In this document: positions 12,701-25,110 of the stretch, in pieces
Layout: every line of letters starts with the position of its first letter
Position numbering within the stretch: the first letter of the stretch is position 1
Source of the DNA: Ophiocordyceps camponoti-saundersi (nom. inval.)
Taxonomy: Eukaryota > Ascomycota > Sordariomycetes > Hypocreales > Ophiocordycipitaceae
Length of the DNA stretch: 64,000 nucleotides
Direction of reading: 5' to 3'
Assembly: GCA_003339415.1 (NCBI GenBank)
Contig: PDHQ01000068.1
Coordinates: 62,001 to 126,000, forward strand
The notes under the pieces: model-generated
What the model saw: the letters and a program-made list of their open reading frames with translations, nothing else
What the model was told of the DNA's origin: nothing
Database searches by the model: none
Program-made: the position numbers and the translations under genes

Positions 12701-13639
12701 ATAAAAAAGGAGAAAAACCTTATTTTAAATTAAGGGAATAAGTCCCCTTTATAATAAGTCTCTTATAAAAGGAGAACTTATATAATATTATAGCTTATAA
12801 AATATTAAATAATTATTTTATAGATATTAGTTAAAATATAAACTTACTTTCTTTTTTTTTATTTATATTTATAAATTCTATATCTCTTATTATTATATAA
12901 GCGGATAATAGCTATAATTATTATATTATAATAAGCGAATTTTTTATTTAGCGCTATTAGCTTTAGTAAATTCCCCTTCCTTACTTATAAGTAATTTATA
13001 TTATAATATAAATATATTATTAATAATATAAACGCTTTAAGCTATACTTATTTATTTCCTATTTTATTCGCTTTATAGAGAATATTAATAGCTAATAGTT
13101 ACTTATTATAGCGTATTTAATCTTAAGCTTTATTTAAAATTTAATTCTTAGCTTCCTTTAAATAGCGCGTAATAATATCTCGCTATATTTTAATAAGTAG
13201 GAAGTTATAATATATTTTACTAATAACTTAGTTATCCCTTATTCCGAATTTTAATAGGTTAATTACTTTATTATAACTATCCTTAGCTTTATCTTCGCGG
13301 CCTTTATTTAATATAAGTCTCGGTAGTAAATAAGCTATTAGTTCCTTATTATTAGTTTATAAGATATTTTTTATATTCTACGCGTTATTATATCCTCCGT
13401 AACTAAGACCCCCTTATTACTTTTTAAAGCGTTAAACTTTACTAACCTCTTTAATAAAGAAAAGGTAAATATCTTACCCTTTTATTATAATTATTATTAT
13501 TATTATTATTATTAGCTTTATTAATAGCCTAATAGCTTCTTACCTTTTTTACTTTAAGAGCTACTTTATAATATATCTTATAAATATCTTTTTAAAGTTT
13601 ATAAATAAATTACTAACTTAATAGATAAGGGGTAAATCT

Positions 13640-14080
13640 ACGCTAGCTTCTTATCCGCCGCTATTATTATCTTACTTACTAAAAAGCTAAGTAGCGAGTC
13701 GCGTTTCTATATTAATTATCGCGCTTTAAATAAAATAATAAAGTAAAACTAATATTCCCTTTTTTTTATTAAAAAGATATTTTATAGCCTCTCTAGCGCT
13801 TACTAGTTTATAAAGCTTAATATTTAAGCTACTTTTTATAAGCTATATATTATAAAGGGCGATAAATACCTAACTATTTTCTATATATAGTTTAGTTTTT
13901 TTAAGTACTTTATTTACTTTTTTAGTTTTATAAGTATACTTGCTATATTTTAATATTATATTAATATTACTTTAAGTAATTTCTTAAAAGACTTTATTAT
14001 AATATACTTAGATAATATTTTTATTTACTTAGGCGGCTTATATTTTAATTATTAGTATAAAATATATATTATATTATTAT
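13640..14080 (+). pseudogene. Gypsy-1 reverse transcriptase core (decayed)
   Basis: A clear Ty3/Gypsy RT block. At 13717-13731 the codons read Y-R-A-L-N, followed by the K-N-x-x-P-L-P-L-like block, then F-x-K-L-x-x near 13810 and F-R-T/F-G-L-F-like residues near 13870-13900. The catalytic YLDD motif appears at 14005-14016 as tac-tta-gat-aat, where the second Asp has become Asn by the expected G-to-A change. The two motifs are 288 bases apart in one frame, with no indel. The family would copy genomic RNA into DNA within a virus-like particle. Confidence 0.88.
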
Positions 14081-14513
14081 ATTTTTAATAAGCTAAGCTT
14101 TTCCTTAATTTTAATAAATATAATTTTATTATTTATAAAGTTAAGTATTTAAGATTTATTATTTATATTAATAAAAAAGTAAAATTAAACTTTATTAAAA
14201 GTTTTACTTTATTTAAATAAGAGGCGCTAACTTATATTTAAAACGTTTATAATTTTCTAAAGTTTACTAACTTTTATTATAATTTTATATTTTACTTTTT
14301 TAACCTTATAGCCCTATTTATTAAGTTTATAAAATAAGGCGCCCTTTTTTATTAAACTAATAAATATTAGCTTATTTTTAATATACTTAAGTTTACTTTT
14401 ATATTAGCTCTTATCCTCGCTTAATAAAACCTTAATTATAATATAATTATAAAAGCTAATTATTCTAATAAGGCTATAAGTAACTATTTATCCTTAATTA
14501 ATATAAATTATAT

Positions 14514-15735
14514 AAAAGCTAATAACTTTTATATATTTTATAAACTCCGCGCTTATAATAATATAAATATAGACTTTTTATTTTTATATTATAAGTAGAC
14601 TCCGCTCTTTCTATTACCTTATAGTAATAGCTAGCCGCGCTTAAAGTAACTTTAAAAAAGAGGGCGATATTATATAAGTTAATTATAATCGTAAAAATTT
14701 TTTACTTAGAATATAGCTTTACTTTAAATTATAATAATCTTAAATTTAAGAGTTTATTATACTTATTACCTTATTAGAAGCTAAGGTAAATATTAATAAA
14801 ATTATTTTAAAAAATACTTTTATTTTTATATAAGTAATTCTTAAATATATAGCGGAGTCTAAGAGGGTTTAAAGAGGCGCCTTTTTTATTTTAACTTTAT
14901 TAGTTAATAATATTTTTTTAGCTATTATAGCCGCGGTTTTCCTTTTTTTCTATAGCGTTAAGGGGAGTATAACTCCTTTAATATAAGTTATAATTATAGC
15001 TAAAGCGCCGGAGAAGATTATTAAAAAATAAATTCTTAAGTAATATAAATAATAGCTTATAATTTACTTTAATTTTATTATTACTTTACTTTAAGTTTAA
15101 GGCCTTAAAGTAATTATAATAAATATTAATTATAAACTTTATAAGTAAAACTAAGCTTTTATAATAAAGAAATTACTTAGCGGTAATATTATAATAATAT
15201 TTTAAAATATTATTTTAAGCTTTAGTTAAATTTAAGGTAATTTTATATTATTTTTAAAGAAAAAGTATACTTAATTAATAAAAGTTATATTTTTATTATA
15301 AAAAAAGTATTAATATAAGCTTTATAGTAAAGTAATAAGGAAGCTTTTTAGAAAAAAATTAAGTTATAAAATAAAATTTTAATAATATAATTATATATAA
15401 AGAAATATTATTCTAAAACTTAATAGAGTTTTTTAATAATTATTATTAATAGTTTAGTAAATATAAATTAGATTTATAATAAAAATATAATAATATAAAT
15501 AAAAAGTTTTAATATTAAATTATATATATTAAAAATTTAACCTTAGTAATATTTTAAATATTATTAACTTAAATATATTTTTAAATATTATATAATAAAG
15601 TTATAATATAGTAAATATTTTACTACTTTATATATAAAAAGCGAGTTTATTTATTTTATAGCTTATAAGAAAAAATTATATTATTATTTTTTTTATTAAA
15701 AATCTTATTTTAAGTAAAGTTAACTTTATTTTAAA
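14514..15735 (+). mobile_element. R6, first segment (inserted in Gypsy-1, split by LINE)
   Basis: This is the 5' two-thirds of a full-length R copy. The TSD tataaattatat lies at 14502-14513 and 23667-23678, and Gypsy-1 similarity resumes directly after the second. The usual R 5' start is at about 14522, with eight extra bases before it. At 15736 a LINE interrupts R6; the last 15 bases of this segment are duplicated on the far side of the LINE. Confidence 0.92.
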
Positions 15736-15899
15736 TAATTATTATATTAAATAAAAAAACTTTTATAACTTTAAATAATCGGGGTCCCTATTTATATTTA
15801 ATATTATAATATTATAAGAATTTAATACTTTCTGCCTTTTAGAGTTTATCTCCGCTAAAAAAATAACCTTAAGTATAAAATTATAAGGCGGTCCGCCTC

Positions 15900-17200
15900 C
15901 TAGTTTACTATTAATACTAATAATACTTAATAATAAAACTTAGGAGCTTAATTAGTCCTAATAGCACCCGCGTATAGGTAAAGGTTAATTTAATACCGCT
16001 ATTAACTCTAATAACTTATTTATTAATATTTTTTAAACCTTAATAAATCCTATCTTAAAGTTTATATATAAAAAACTTATTAAGGTAATCTTTATATAAG
16101 ATTTTTACCCTATATAAGGTATCCTTAATATAATATTTATTAAGCTTTAATAACGCTAATAAGCCTCCGAGAACTTATTTAGCTTTTTTATTATTATCTC
16201 CCGCGCTATTTAAAAATTAGTTAAGGCCGCTTTTTATAAAGTAATAAGTAAGGAGTTAAACTTCGCCCTTAGAGCTTTAACTTAGGCTAGCGTAATTATA
16301 AACTCCGCCCTAAACTCCGCCCCCCTTATAGCGCCCCTTATATAGCTAGTTTTAGCGAGAATAAAAAAAAAGGTATTTATATCGGTAAAAGATATTCCGG
16401 TAATTAATAAAGTTCCGGCGCTTACTCCTTAAAAGGTTATCTAAAAAGTTAATAAAGCTATAAGCTATTTTATAATAGTTACCGCGCGCTAATTTCTTAA
16501 TAGTAATCTTATTATTATTTTTAACTTAGAGTATAAGGACCTTATATTTAAAGATAAATAAGTAGCTTAAGCTTTAAAAGCGGAGGCTAAGCGTATATAT
16601 TAAATTTATACTATTATTACTAAAAATATTTAAACTTTAATAGCTAATTATAACTATAATACGCTACTTAGTATTATTAAGGAGGTAAATAAAGTTAATA
16701 TAATCTAAGTAAAGGCGCTTTAACCTTAGCGTACTATTAGTAAAAAAGCTTTATAAACTTATTTTATTATAAGTTTTAGTAGCGTAAAGAATATAAATAA
16801 GCTTTACTTAAATAGAATAGTTATAAATACGGAGATAATTTATTATAAACTTTATAAGGATTTTATATACTCTAAGTAATATTATAAATATTTCTAATTT
16901 AAGTATATTATTAAGTATTATTAGGAGCCCCCTTATTATAAATATTATATAGCTACTTTATATAATAGCGGAGAAAAAAACCACCTTATATAAAAGGGAG
17001 AAAGACCCCGCTATTATATTTTATATAAGGGTATATATTTTATATAATTAAAGGATTACCTAAAGTCTTAGAAATAGTAAAGCTATATTAAGTTTAGCTT
17101 CCTTAATAAACCTCGCCTTTTCTAATTATTATAAGCTACTTAACCTCTAGCCCCTACTTAATAATAACCTTATAAAAATAGTAAAGGCTTTATTATAATT
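15900..17200 (+). pseudogene. LINE ORF1 with tandem CCHC zinc knuckles (decayed)
   Basis: At 16880-16921 the codons tat-tat-aaa-tat, four codons, tat, four codons, tat fit C-X2-C-X4-H-X4-C with Cys and His turned into Tyr. A second C-X2-C starts at 16937 after a Glu-Pro-Pro linker and has a possible His at 16961. Tandem knuckles near the C-terminus are typical of LINE ORF1 proteins, which bind the element RNA. The frame is offset by one base from the RT frame, as expected for a separate ORF. The 5' limit is not visible. Confidence 0.7.
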
Positions 17201-17299
17201 TTTTTAAAAAAGTAAGTATATTATAAATCCCCCGAAAATATATCTTAGTAATCCTCTTATAATACGCTACTTACTTAAGTCTCCTTAAAAAGCTCTTAA

Positions 17300-20200
17300 C
17301 TTAGTAATACCTATAAAAGCTATAAGCTATATAATAAATTTATAATTAATAATTAGCCTTATAATCTAAAGCGGAGTTTATATTAGCGGACTTTATATAA
17401 CTAAAATAATTATAGATAACTATTTCTAATACTTAGTTTTTATAAGAATTATAACCTTATTATAAAATATTTAAAAAATTAATTACCTTATTTAGCTTAC
17501 TTTATTTAGTAAAGAGAGTTATAATATTATTATTATATAAAAATTCTAGCTTAATATATATAATCGCCCTTCGCTTTCTAAACTCGCTTTTTACTACTTT
17601 ATTTAAAATAAAAATAAGGCTTTTTTTATATATATAAATAATATAAAATTAATAATTAAAACCTTATTATAAGGCCTAACTTTACTAAAATTTCCTTCTA
17701 TAATAAGCTTTAAGTATTTATTATTTACTCTCTATTATTTAGAATATATATTAGACTTTTTCTACGCTTATTACCTCCTCCTCTCTCCTTATACTCCGCC
17801 TCCGCCTCCGCTCCGCTAATTATCTTTAGCGATTTTAATATTTATTACCCCTCCTAGGACCTTTATAAACGCACTTTCCCTTATTTCGCGGAGCTTCTCT
17901 TCGCCTTTTATTAACTCCGCCTTAAACTCCTTACCCCTCCTTATAAAATTACCTAAAAGGTATATAAATAAAGGGCTAATATTATTAACCTAATTTAAAA
18001 TACGCTTAATTATTTCCTTATATACCTTAGCTTAGACTTTAATCTCCTTAGCTTTAATTATATTTTTTAGTTTATATTATTTATTACTTTTTTTTTAAAC
18101 TTTACCTTAATACTATACTAGATATATTTTAATTTTAATATCTTATAAGTAGAAATAAAGAACCGCCTCTTATTTTCTACTATTTAAGCGGAGTTTATAG
18201 TAAATATTAAAAAGTTAATAATATAGCTATATAATTAATTAAACGCTATAGCTAACTTAATAGTTCTAAAACTACCTTTATAATATAATTCTTATTTATA
18301 CTTATAATAAACTTTAAAAATTACTTTTATAATTTTAAATATAAAATATATTAAGTAATATTAGTAAATATAGCTAAACTTTAATTATAAGTAAGTATAT
18401 TAAAATATTATAATATAATAGAAATTATCTATTAGGAAAATAAAAAAGAATAATTAAAGGTAATTTCTCGCTTTTATAAATAGTAATTTTAGTATTATAT
18501 AATTTATAGCCTAGTAAGTAAGACTTTATAGCTAAGCTCCTTTAAAGCTTATATATACTCCTCCTTTTTAATAAGATATATACTTTACTTTTTAATTATC
18601 TTTTTTCTAAAAAATCGGAGCTTTTAGCTTATAAGTTTTTTCCCTATTTCCCGGAAAATACCTTATATTTTCCTATTTCTAACTTTTTCCCTTTAATAAA
18701 TATTCCTTTTTAAGTTACTAAAGATAAGGTCTGATTCGCTATTTTTAATATTATATTGTAAAAAACTACTAAGCTTAATAATATCCTTATTAGCTTTCTA
18801 AAAAGTTATAAATAACCTTTTATAGTAGTCCTAACTAAGCTTTTTTAGGAATATATTACTTATAGATATTTCCTTACTTAATATCGGACCTTTAATATTA
18901 TAATTCTCTAAAAAGCGGGAAAAAGCCTAGAGGTTTATTAAACTCTAAGCGGCTACCGCCCTATCTCCCTTCTTAATATTATAAGTAAGATTTTTAAAAC
19001 TATAATAGCGAAGAAAATATCCTATATAATAGAGTCCGCGGGAATTTTATTATAAGGTTAAATAAGTAACTAGCTTAACTAGTTTACTAATAGCGCTTTA
19101 CTTCTTCTAATAAAGTTTATCCGCACTATTTAAAGCTTTTAAGGCTTTACTTTTTTTTTAATATTAAATATAATAGGTATTTTTAATTATATTTTATACT
19201 CTAAGCTAATAAAAATCCTTAACTTTCTTAGCTTCTTTAGATAAATTATAACTTTTCTTTACTTTTACCTTTTTAATTATACCTCTTACTTAAAAGTTAA
19301 TAGTAAATTATTAAACCTTTTCCTTATTTTTATTAAAGTCCTTTAAAGCTCCCCGCTCTCTTTAATACTTTTTATCTTATATATCTTATCTTTTTATAAG
19401 CGCTTAGAATAAGTAACTAGTATATTTATTATCGGATTTATAAATAATATTAATATTTTTAATATTAAGTATACCTCCGCTTAAGTCCGCTATTAGCTTA
19501 AATAAGCTTAAAGTATTTATTATAATTAAATAGCGGAGTATAAAATAACCTTTTAGCTATTTAAAAATAAGCTCTTTTACTTTATAAAGGCCCGCTCTGC
19601 TAATATAATTTTACTAATCCTTAATAGGAATATTATTTAATTTATATAAAAGGTATATATATTTAGGGTTTAGATTTACTATAAACTTTAATAAAAGCTA
19701 TACCTTTGCCGCCTTATAAAAAAGCTCGCTTATTAATAGCTAGCCTTAACTAAGCTTACTTTATTTACTTAAGGCTTTTTACTTTTCTAAGCGAGGGAAA
19801 TTTATATTAAGGTTATTAAGTTTATAATCGCTTTTAGCGCTATAATTTACTCCGCTTTAACCTTATTAAGTAAAGAACTTAAAAGCCTTATCTTTTAATA
19901 GCTAACTATAACTTAGTTTAAATACCTCCGCGTTATTTCTAAGGTATATTAAGTAACCCCTTCTTACTATATTAAGTCCGAAACCTTTATCCCTTTTATT
20001 AATATTTACCTATTTTACCACGCTATTTATAGCTACTAACTCCTTTATAATAAAAAGCCCGTAGCTTATATTTACTCTATTTTTAAGAGAATTATTATAT
20101 ACCTCCGCTAATATTATAAAAGTTAGCCTTACTTTACTTATATCTTTCTTAAATCCCTTTAATTTTCCTTTATTACTTAAATATAGATTTTAAATATCGC

Positions 20201-20700
20201 CTCCTAATCCCTTAAAATTTTAAAAGCTTATTTTTATAAAAAATAATAACTTTACTAAAATTTTAAGAAAAGAAAGCTCTAAAAGTATAGCTAGTTTTTT
20301 AGATACTTTATTAATAAACCGCCTTAACTAAAACTTAGTAACGCCTTATAAATTTATTAAAGCTTTCTAAAATTCCTAAGTAACGCTCTAACTTAGCTTT
20401 ATAATAGTAAAATTAGCCTTAATAGGTTTCTTTATACTTATAATATTCCTATAATTATAACCTTTTATTACTCTTATAATAATAAGGAAAATAAAATAGT
20501 AACTTACTTTACTTTATATTATAAACTAACTACTTATAAGAGGACGCTCCTATTAATATTTCTTATAAGTTTAATCTAAAATTATAAAGATTTTAATAAA
20601 GCTTTTAGTTATAAAGCTATTATAAGCCCTCTCGCTTTATAATTTATTTACTTATAACGCTTTTATTAATTTAACCTTTTTTTATTATTTTATAATACTT
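17300..20700 (+). pseudogene. LINE ORF2 with non-LTR reverse transcriptase (decayed)
   Basis: The RT is secure. At 18954-18980 the codons read Y-R-P-I-S-L-L-N-I, the conserved fingers motif of non-LTR RTs, followed by K-I-F and then A-K-K-I-S-Y-I-I-E. The catalytic block at 19434-19457 reads G-F-I-N-N-I-N-I, which is G-F-V-D-D-I-N-I after G-to-A change in the two Asp codons. Both blocks are in the same frame, 480 bases apart. An AP-type endonuclease should lie upstream (about 17.3-18.6 kb) and RNase H may lie downstream, but I could not pin down their motifs. Confidence 0.85.
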
Positions 20701-20749
20701 AAATATATTAAGATATTTAAATATAAAGTTTAAACGCGGGGGTTAGTTT

Positions 20750-22560
20750 TTAGTATTTTTACTATATAATTATTATTATTTATTTACCTTATACTTTATT
20801 TTTAACTCTATTTCTTACTTTACTTAGCCTTATTTAGCCCGCTTAGCTTTCTTACCCCTTTTCCCGCCCTACCTTTTACTTTATTTTCCACGCCTAATAA
20901 TACCTCTAACCTTTATAAGCTTTTCTTTTAAGCTATTATTATTATTTTCTATTATATATTTTAATATTACTAATATAAACTTTATAGGAGATAATTTTAA
21001 TATTTAAATAAAGTTTAGCTTAAGCTTTAACTTCTTTTTTGCCGCCTCCTTAGCCTTTATCTCCCTTACTTCTTATTTTTTCTTACCCTCCTTTATACTA
21101 CTTACCTCCTCCGCTCCGCCCGCCCCCTTAACTTTATTCGCCCCCTCCTTATCTTTTTTAACTATTATTTAATCTAATCTATTTTTTAATATCGATATAA
21201 TAAAAATTAGCGTTTAAGCTATTACTTTATTCTCCGCTTTTAGCTTTATTTTTAGCTTTAGCTTTAGCTTTAGTAAACTTAAATTAAAAATATATTAAAT
21301 TTTAATAATATTCTTTAAAATATATTTAAATTAGTTAACTTTAATATAATCCGCTACCTTTTAAATAATATTATTTTATATTTAGTTAAGATTATATATT
21401 ATATTATATATAATAAATTAAAAATCTTATATTTTTAAATATATTTTTAATTAAAACTCTTATAAGAATAATATAATAAGGTTTTTTAAGCTAATAATAA
21501 TAATAGTAATTATTATTATTATAGGCACCTCCGCTATTATTATTATTACCCTTTTTACTTTTATTATAAACTTCGCTATTATTACTATAATTATTATTAT
21601 TTAAATTAGCGCCTCTGCCTTTACGCCCCCCGCTACCGCCGCTTTCTCTTTTATACCTGCTATTATTATTACTTTTACTTATAATTTAATTATTATATCT
21701 ATTATTATTATTATTATTATTATCGCTTTACCTCTTTTCTTACCTTTTACTTTACTTATACTATTAATTATTTATTTATTAAGTATTTTAAAGTAAATTA
21801 ATACTAGTATATAAAACTCCTAAGGAGGAGCGTTAGTAATCGTAGCGGTAAAAGTAATATTAAGGGCAGCTACTAAAAGAGCTAACCTCGCTAAAGCGCT
21901 CGCTTAAAATATTATTATTATCTTACTAAATTAAAGCTTTAATATCTTATTCTATTTTTATATATTATATAAGTTAATTTAGATTTTTTCTTATTATTTA
22001 TTATTAGCTATATTTAACTTTACTTCGCTTTATATTACTTTATATTTACTAATAAGCGACTTAGCTATTTTCCTTTATTAATATACCGCGTTATTTTTTT
22101 TATAATAATATATAACTTTTCCGAATATATTTATAACTTAATTAATACTCTAAGCTTTAACTTTAACTCCGCCCTTAACTTTTAATTTTACTTATTTTTT
22201 AATATTTATACTAGGCTTTAATATAATTAAAATAATTAGCTAATTATAAGCTTATACGCTTTATTAGCTTTATATATAGCTAATATTATATAATATTACT
22301 TACTTTATTATTTCTAATATAAAACTTTATAATTAGCTAGCTAAGTTATATATATAATATAAAAAAAGTTATAAAGCTTATTATAAATAATCTAAAGTAT
22401 ATTTATTACTATTATTTTATTAATATAGCTATATAATTTTTATTATTTTCCCTTTATTATTAAAGTTAAAAGGAAAGGTTAAAAGGAGAGGGTTAGAAAT
22501 ATACTTTTTTCTAAAAATAATAAAAAGAAGAAAAAAAGGAAAGAAAAAAGGAGGTAGAAA
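20750..22560 (-). other. LINE 3' third: low-complexity, coding-like tract on the opposite strand
   Basis: Downstream of the RT lie about 1.8 kb whose plus strand is pyrimidine-rich. Read on the minus strand, 21030-21160 encodes a Lys/Glu/Ala/Gly-rich stretch, 21490-21730 has (AAT)n-like runs with a Gly/Arg-rich island at 21605-21650, and 21790-22200 gives a hydrophobic and charged frame. It could be LINE 3' UTR, a captured host segment or an older nested element. Since stop codons are uninformative in RIP DNA, coding status is unproven. Confidence 0.35.
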
Positions 22561-22573
22561 AGAAAGAGATATA

Positions 22574-22800
22574 GCCCCCCCTTTTTTAATTACTAATAGA
22601 TAATAAAATAGCTACCCCGCTACTTTACCCTACCCCCCCTTAGACTTTCCTTCCTCCGCCCCGCGCCGTACCGCCTCGCCTTATACCGCCCTATACCGCC
22701 CCGCACCGCCCCGCGCTACGCTATACCGCCCTACTCCTTCCGCCCCGCGCCTTATAAACTTTCCTTTTCTTTATACTCCCCTCCTTACCTTATTTTTCTT
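22574..22800 (+). repeat. C-rich island with imperfect 10-bp repeats in the LINE 3' region
   Basis: This is the most GC-rich patch of the window. Units of the form tataccgccc stand at 22682-22691, 22692-22701 and 22722-22731, with variants such as cgcaccgccc between them and CCGCCCCGCG units upstream and downstream. Nearly all C residues sit before C, G or T, which RIP attacks poorly, so the patch survived; a CpA remains near 22704. It lies 200-400 bases before the LINE 3' end. Confidence 0.75.
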
Positions 22801-23000
22801 ATATTATTTAAAATTACCTTTAGGTAATAAGCTTATTATATTATATTACCGCTAGCTACCGCTATATTTTTATATAAGTATATAGTAAGCTTTCTTTTTA
22901 TAGTTAAGGGGTTTTGCCTTACTTTAGAGGATTTTTTCTACTTATTATATTATAAAGGCTTTAGATATTATAAAAGCCCCTAGCGTATAAATAAATAAAA

Positions 23001-23666
23001 TAACTTTATTTTAAAATAAAAGTAGTAAAAGATTAAGCGAAAAATATATATATTACTTAATCTTAAAAGTTTATAAATTAAAATTTTATATATACCGCCC
23101 CTCCTCCCTTTTTAGCGCTAACTAGGAATTAGTAATAGCTAGGGCGGAAACGCTAAAAAGCGAATATAATAATACCCTCTCCTCTAACTTTAACTTTATA
23201 TTTATTTATAGCTTTATTATAATAATCTAGTTATTTTTTAAAATTAGCTATTATAAGGTTTATTATAAGATAATAAAACTTTTATATATTCTTAAGCTAT
23301 ACTAATAAGGCTTTAATTAATTTAATTATTAAGGCTATTTTAATTAAATATAAAGATTTAGTTTATAGCGATAATAATAGTTAAGAAAATAAGTAAGCTA
23401 TATAGATTTTATACTAAACTTAGTTTACGTATACTTTTATTATCGTAAAGTCCGCTTTAAGGGAAATATTAGCTTCTAAATCGCTAATTAATACTTAATT
23501 TATTAAATATATAAAGTATTAGGTATAAGCGGGGTTAAACTTAAAGCTAAGGTAACGCTTAATAGGAGGGTTTTACTTTAAGTTTTTTAGTTTTTCCCCT
23601 TTTTAAAATATATATAAGATAGTTTTTAGCTATATAAAGTATATTAGTATAAAAATAATATTATAG
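23001..23666 (+). mobile_element. R6, second segment
   Basis: This continues R6 after the LINE; the first 15 bases are the duplicated LINE target. It includes the GCTAACTAGGAATTAGTAAT and GGGCGGAAACGC blocks of R and ends in a short AT tail (23650-23666), then the R6 TSD at 23667-23678. R6 totals about 1.87 kb, so it was full length. Confidence 0.92.
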
Positions 23667-23719
23667 TATAAATTATATTTTTTAGCTACTTATATATTAT
23701 TTTAAAAAACTTTTTCTTA

Positions 23720-23890
23720 TAAAATAAAACTATATAATTTATAATAAAAAGCTTTTTATTATTATTTCCTACTTTAAAGCGTAATTTATTAAGTTATATA
23801 ATATAGCTTAGTTATTTTTAATTTTAATTAATTATAAGGCTTTAAAGTATTTTACTATACTTAAAGTAATAACGGAATATTAGGCGTTAT
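23720..23890 (+). pseudogene. Gypsy-1 RNase H segment (decayed)
   Basis: After R6 the Gypsy-1 frame resumes. At 23729-23760 the codons read N-Y-I-I-Y-N-K-K-L, the RIP-altered form of the N-Y-x-x-x-D-K-E-L motif of Ty3/Gypsy RNase H. At 23826-23855 they read L-I-N-Y-K-A-L-K-Y-F, from L-x-D-H-K-x-L-x-Y-F. The same blocks occur in Gypsy-2 at about 45730-45890 on the minus strand. RNase H would degrade the RNA template during cDNA synthesis. Confidence 0.8.
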
Positions 23891-25096
23891 AGGCTAAAAC
23901 GCTTGCTTTTTTTAATTTCTAGCTTTAATACCGCCTTAGCGTATAAGCGTTTTAGCTAAACGCTCTCTCTTAAAAGGAAGAAAAACGCTATAATATAAAG
24001 GACTATTTTAGCTAAATTATATAGCTTATTTTAATTTATTCTTTTAAGTTATATTTAATTTAATTTAGCTTAGCCTTACTTAAACTCTTTTTTACTTTAC
24101 CTTTTATTTTTAATACCTTAGCTTTTTTCTAAAATAAAACCTTATAAAAACTTTTATTAGTAGCTTTTTATATTAACTTACTTTATAATATCCGCTATTA
24201 GGCGATTTATTCCTTTACTTAGAAGTTTCTACTAAAAGCTAATATTTATAAACAAGTTATAAATTACTCCTTTTTTACTTATAAGTAGTTATAATTCTAA
24301 GGCTATCTCTAAGTCTCTAAATAAAAACTTTTTATTATTATATTTATTTAATAGATATATAACTCTTTTATAATAAAATACCTTAATAAGAATATTACTT
24401 TTATATTTTTTAATAAGAATTTTACTAAAATAAGATATTTATAAATATAATATATTTTATTTATAATTATTATAATTATAAAGATTACTTAAATTATTAA
24501 TAATACTAAAAATTATTTTAGCCGCTACCTCTACTTAAATAGTTTTTAATTACCTTTTTAATAAACTTTATAATTAAGCTTTTTACTTTTAATAAGTCTT
24601 AGCCTTATTTCCTTATAATTATTATAAATTACCTTTCTAAATATATTTAACTTAAGGCTATAATATTAATAAATATAAAGTAATACGCTTAACGCTTTAT
24701 TTAATATTAATAGCGATTTTATAGCTTCCTTTATAAGTTAATTTTTAACTGCGAGTTAAACTAAATAAGTTATTTCTAATTTACTTTTTACTACTTTACT
24801 AAAATATAAAGAATCCTTTTTATAGCTTACTATCTTTAAACTAATAGTAATATAAAATATATAAACTAAAAGGTATAAGCTATTTTATATTATATAATCT
24901 CCTTCTTATAATTTAACTAGCTTTATTATTTATTAGTATATTATCTTATTTTAAATAACTAAAACTTATTTATAATAAGTATAAGTTTAAACTATTTACT
25001 TTATAGCTTCGATATTACCTTTTTAAATTATTTACTTAAAGTTATTACCTTAATTTTATTTCTAAAAAGTTAAGCTATAGCGTTTATTTATTACTT
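23891..25096 (+). pseudogene. Gypsy-1 integrase region, first part (decayed)
   Basis: This aligns colinearly with Gypsy-2 (about 45.7 down to 44.5 kb, minus strand). Gene order in Ty3/Gypsy places the integrase zinc finger and core here. I did not recognise the HHCC or D-D-E residues individually, so the assignment is by position and copy alignment. The region is cut at 25110 by R7. Confidence 0.55.
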
Positions 25097-25110
25097 TTAT
25101 AATACCGTTA

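Larger units (their letters stand above)
15736..23000 (+). mobile_element. Complete Tad-like LINE (7.27 kb) inserted in R6
   Basis: The 7265-base insertion is bounded by taactttattttaaa at 15721-15735 and 23001-23015. R6 is continuous once it is removed, so both ends are certain. It lacks LTRs and ends in a short ATAAATAAATAAAA tail (22988-23000). It contains a CCHC zinc knuckle (ORF1-like) near 16.9 kb and a non-LTR reverse transcriptase near 18.9-19.5 kb in another frame, the two-ORF plan and length of fungal Tad-type LINEs. Its knuckle and tail differ from those of R, so R is not a simple deletion derivative of this LINE. Confidence 0.9.

Noticed and set aside
20750..22560. Minus-strand tract as the gag of a further Gypsy element
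   Set aside because: It does not align with the gag regions of Gypsy-1 or Gypsy-2, and no LTR lies near it inside the LINE boundaries.
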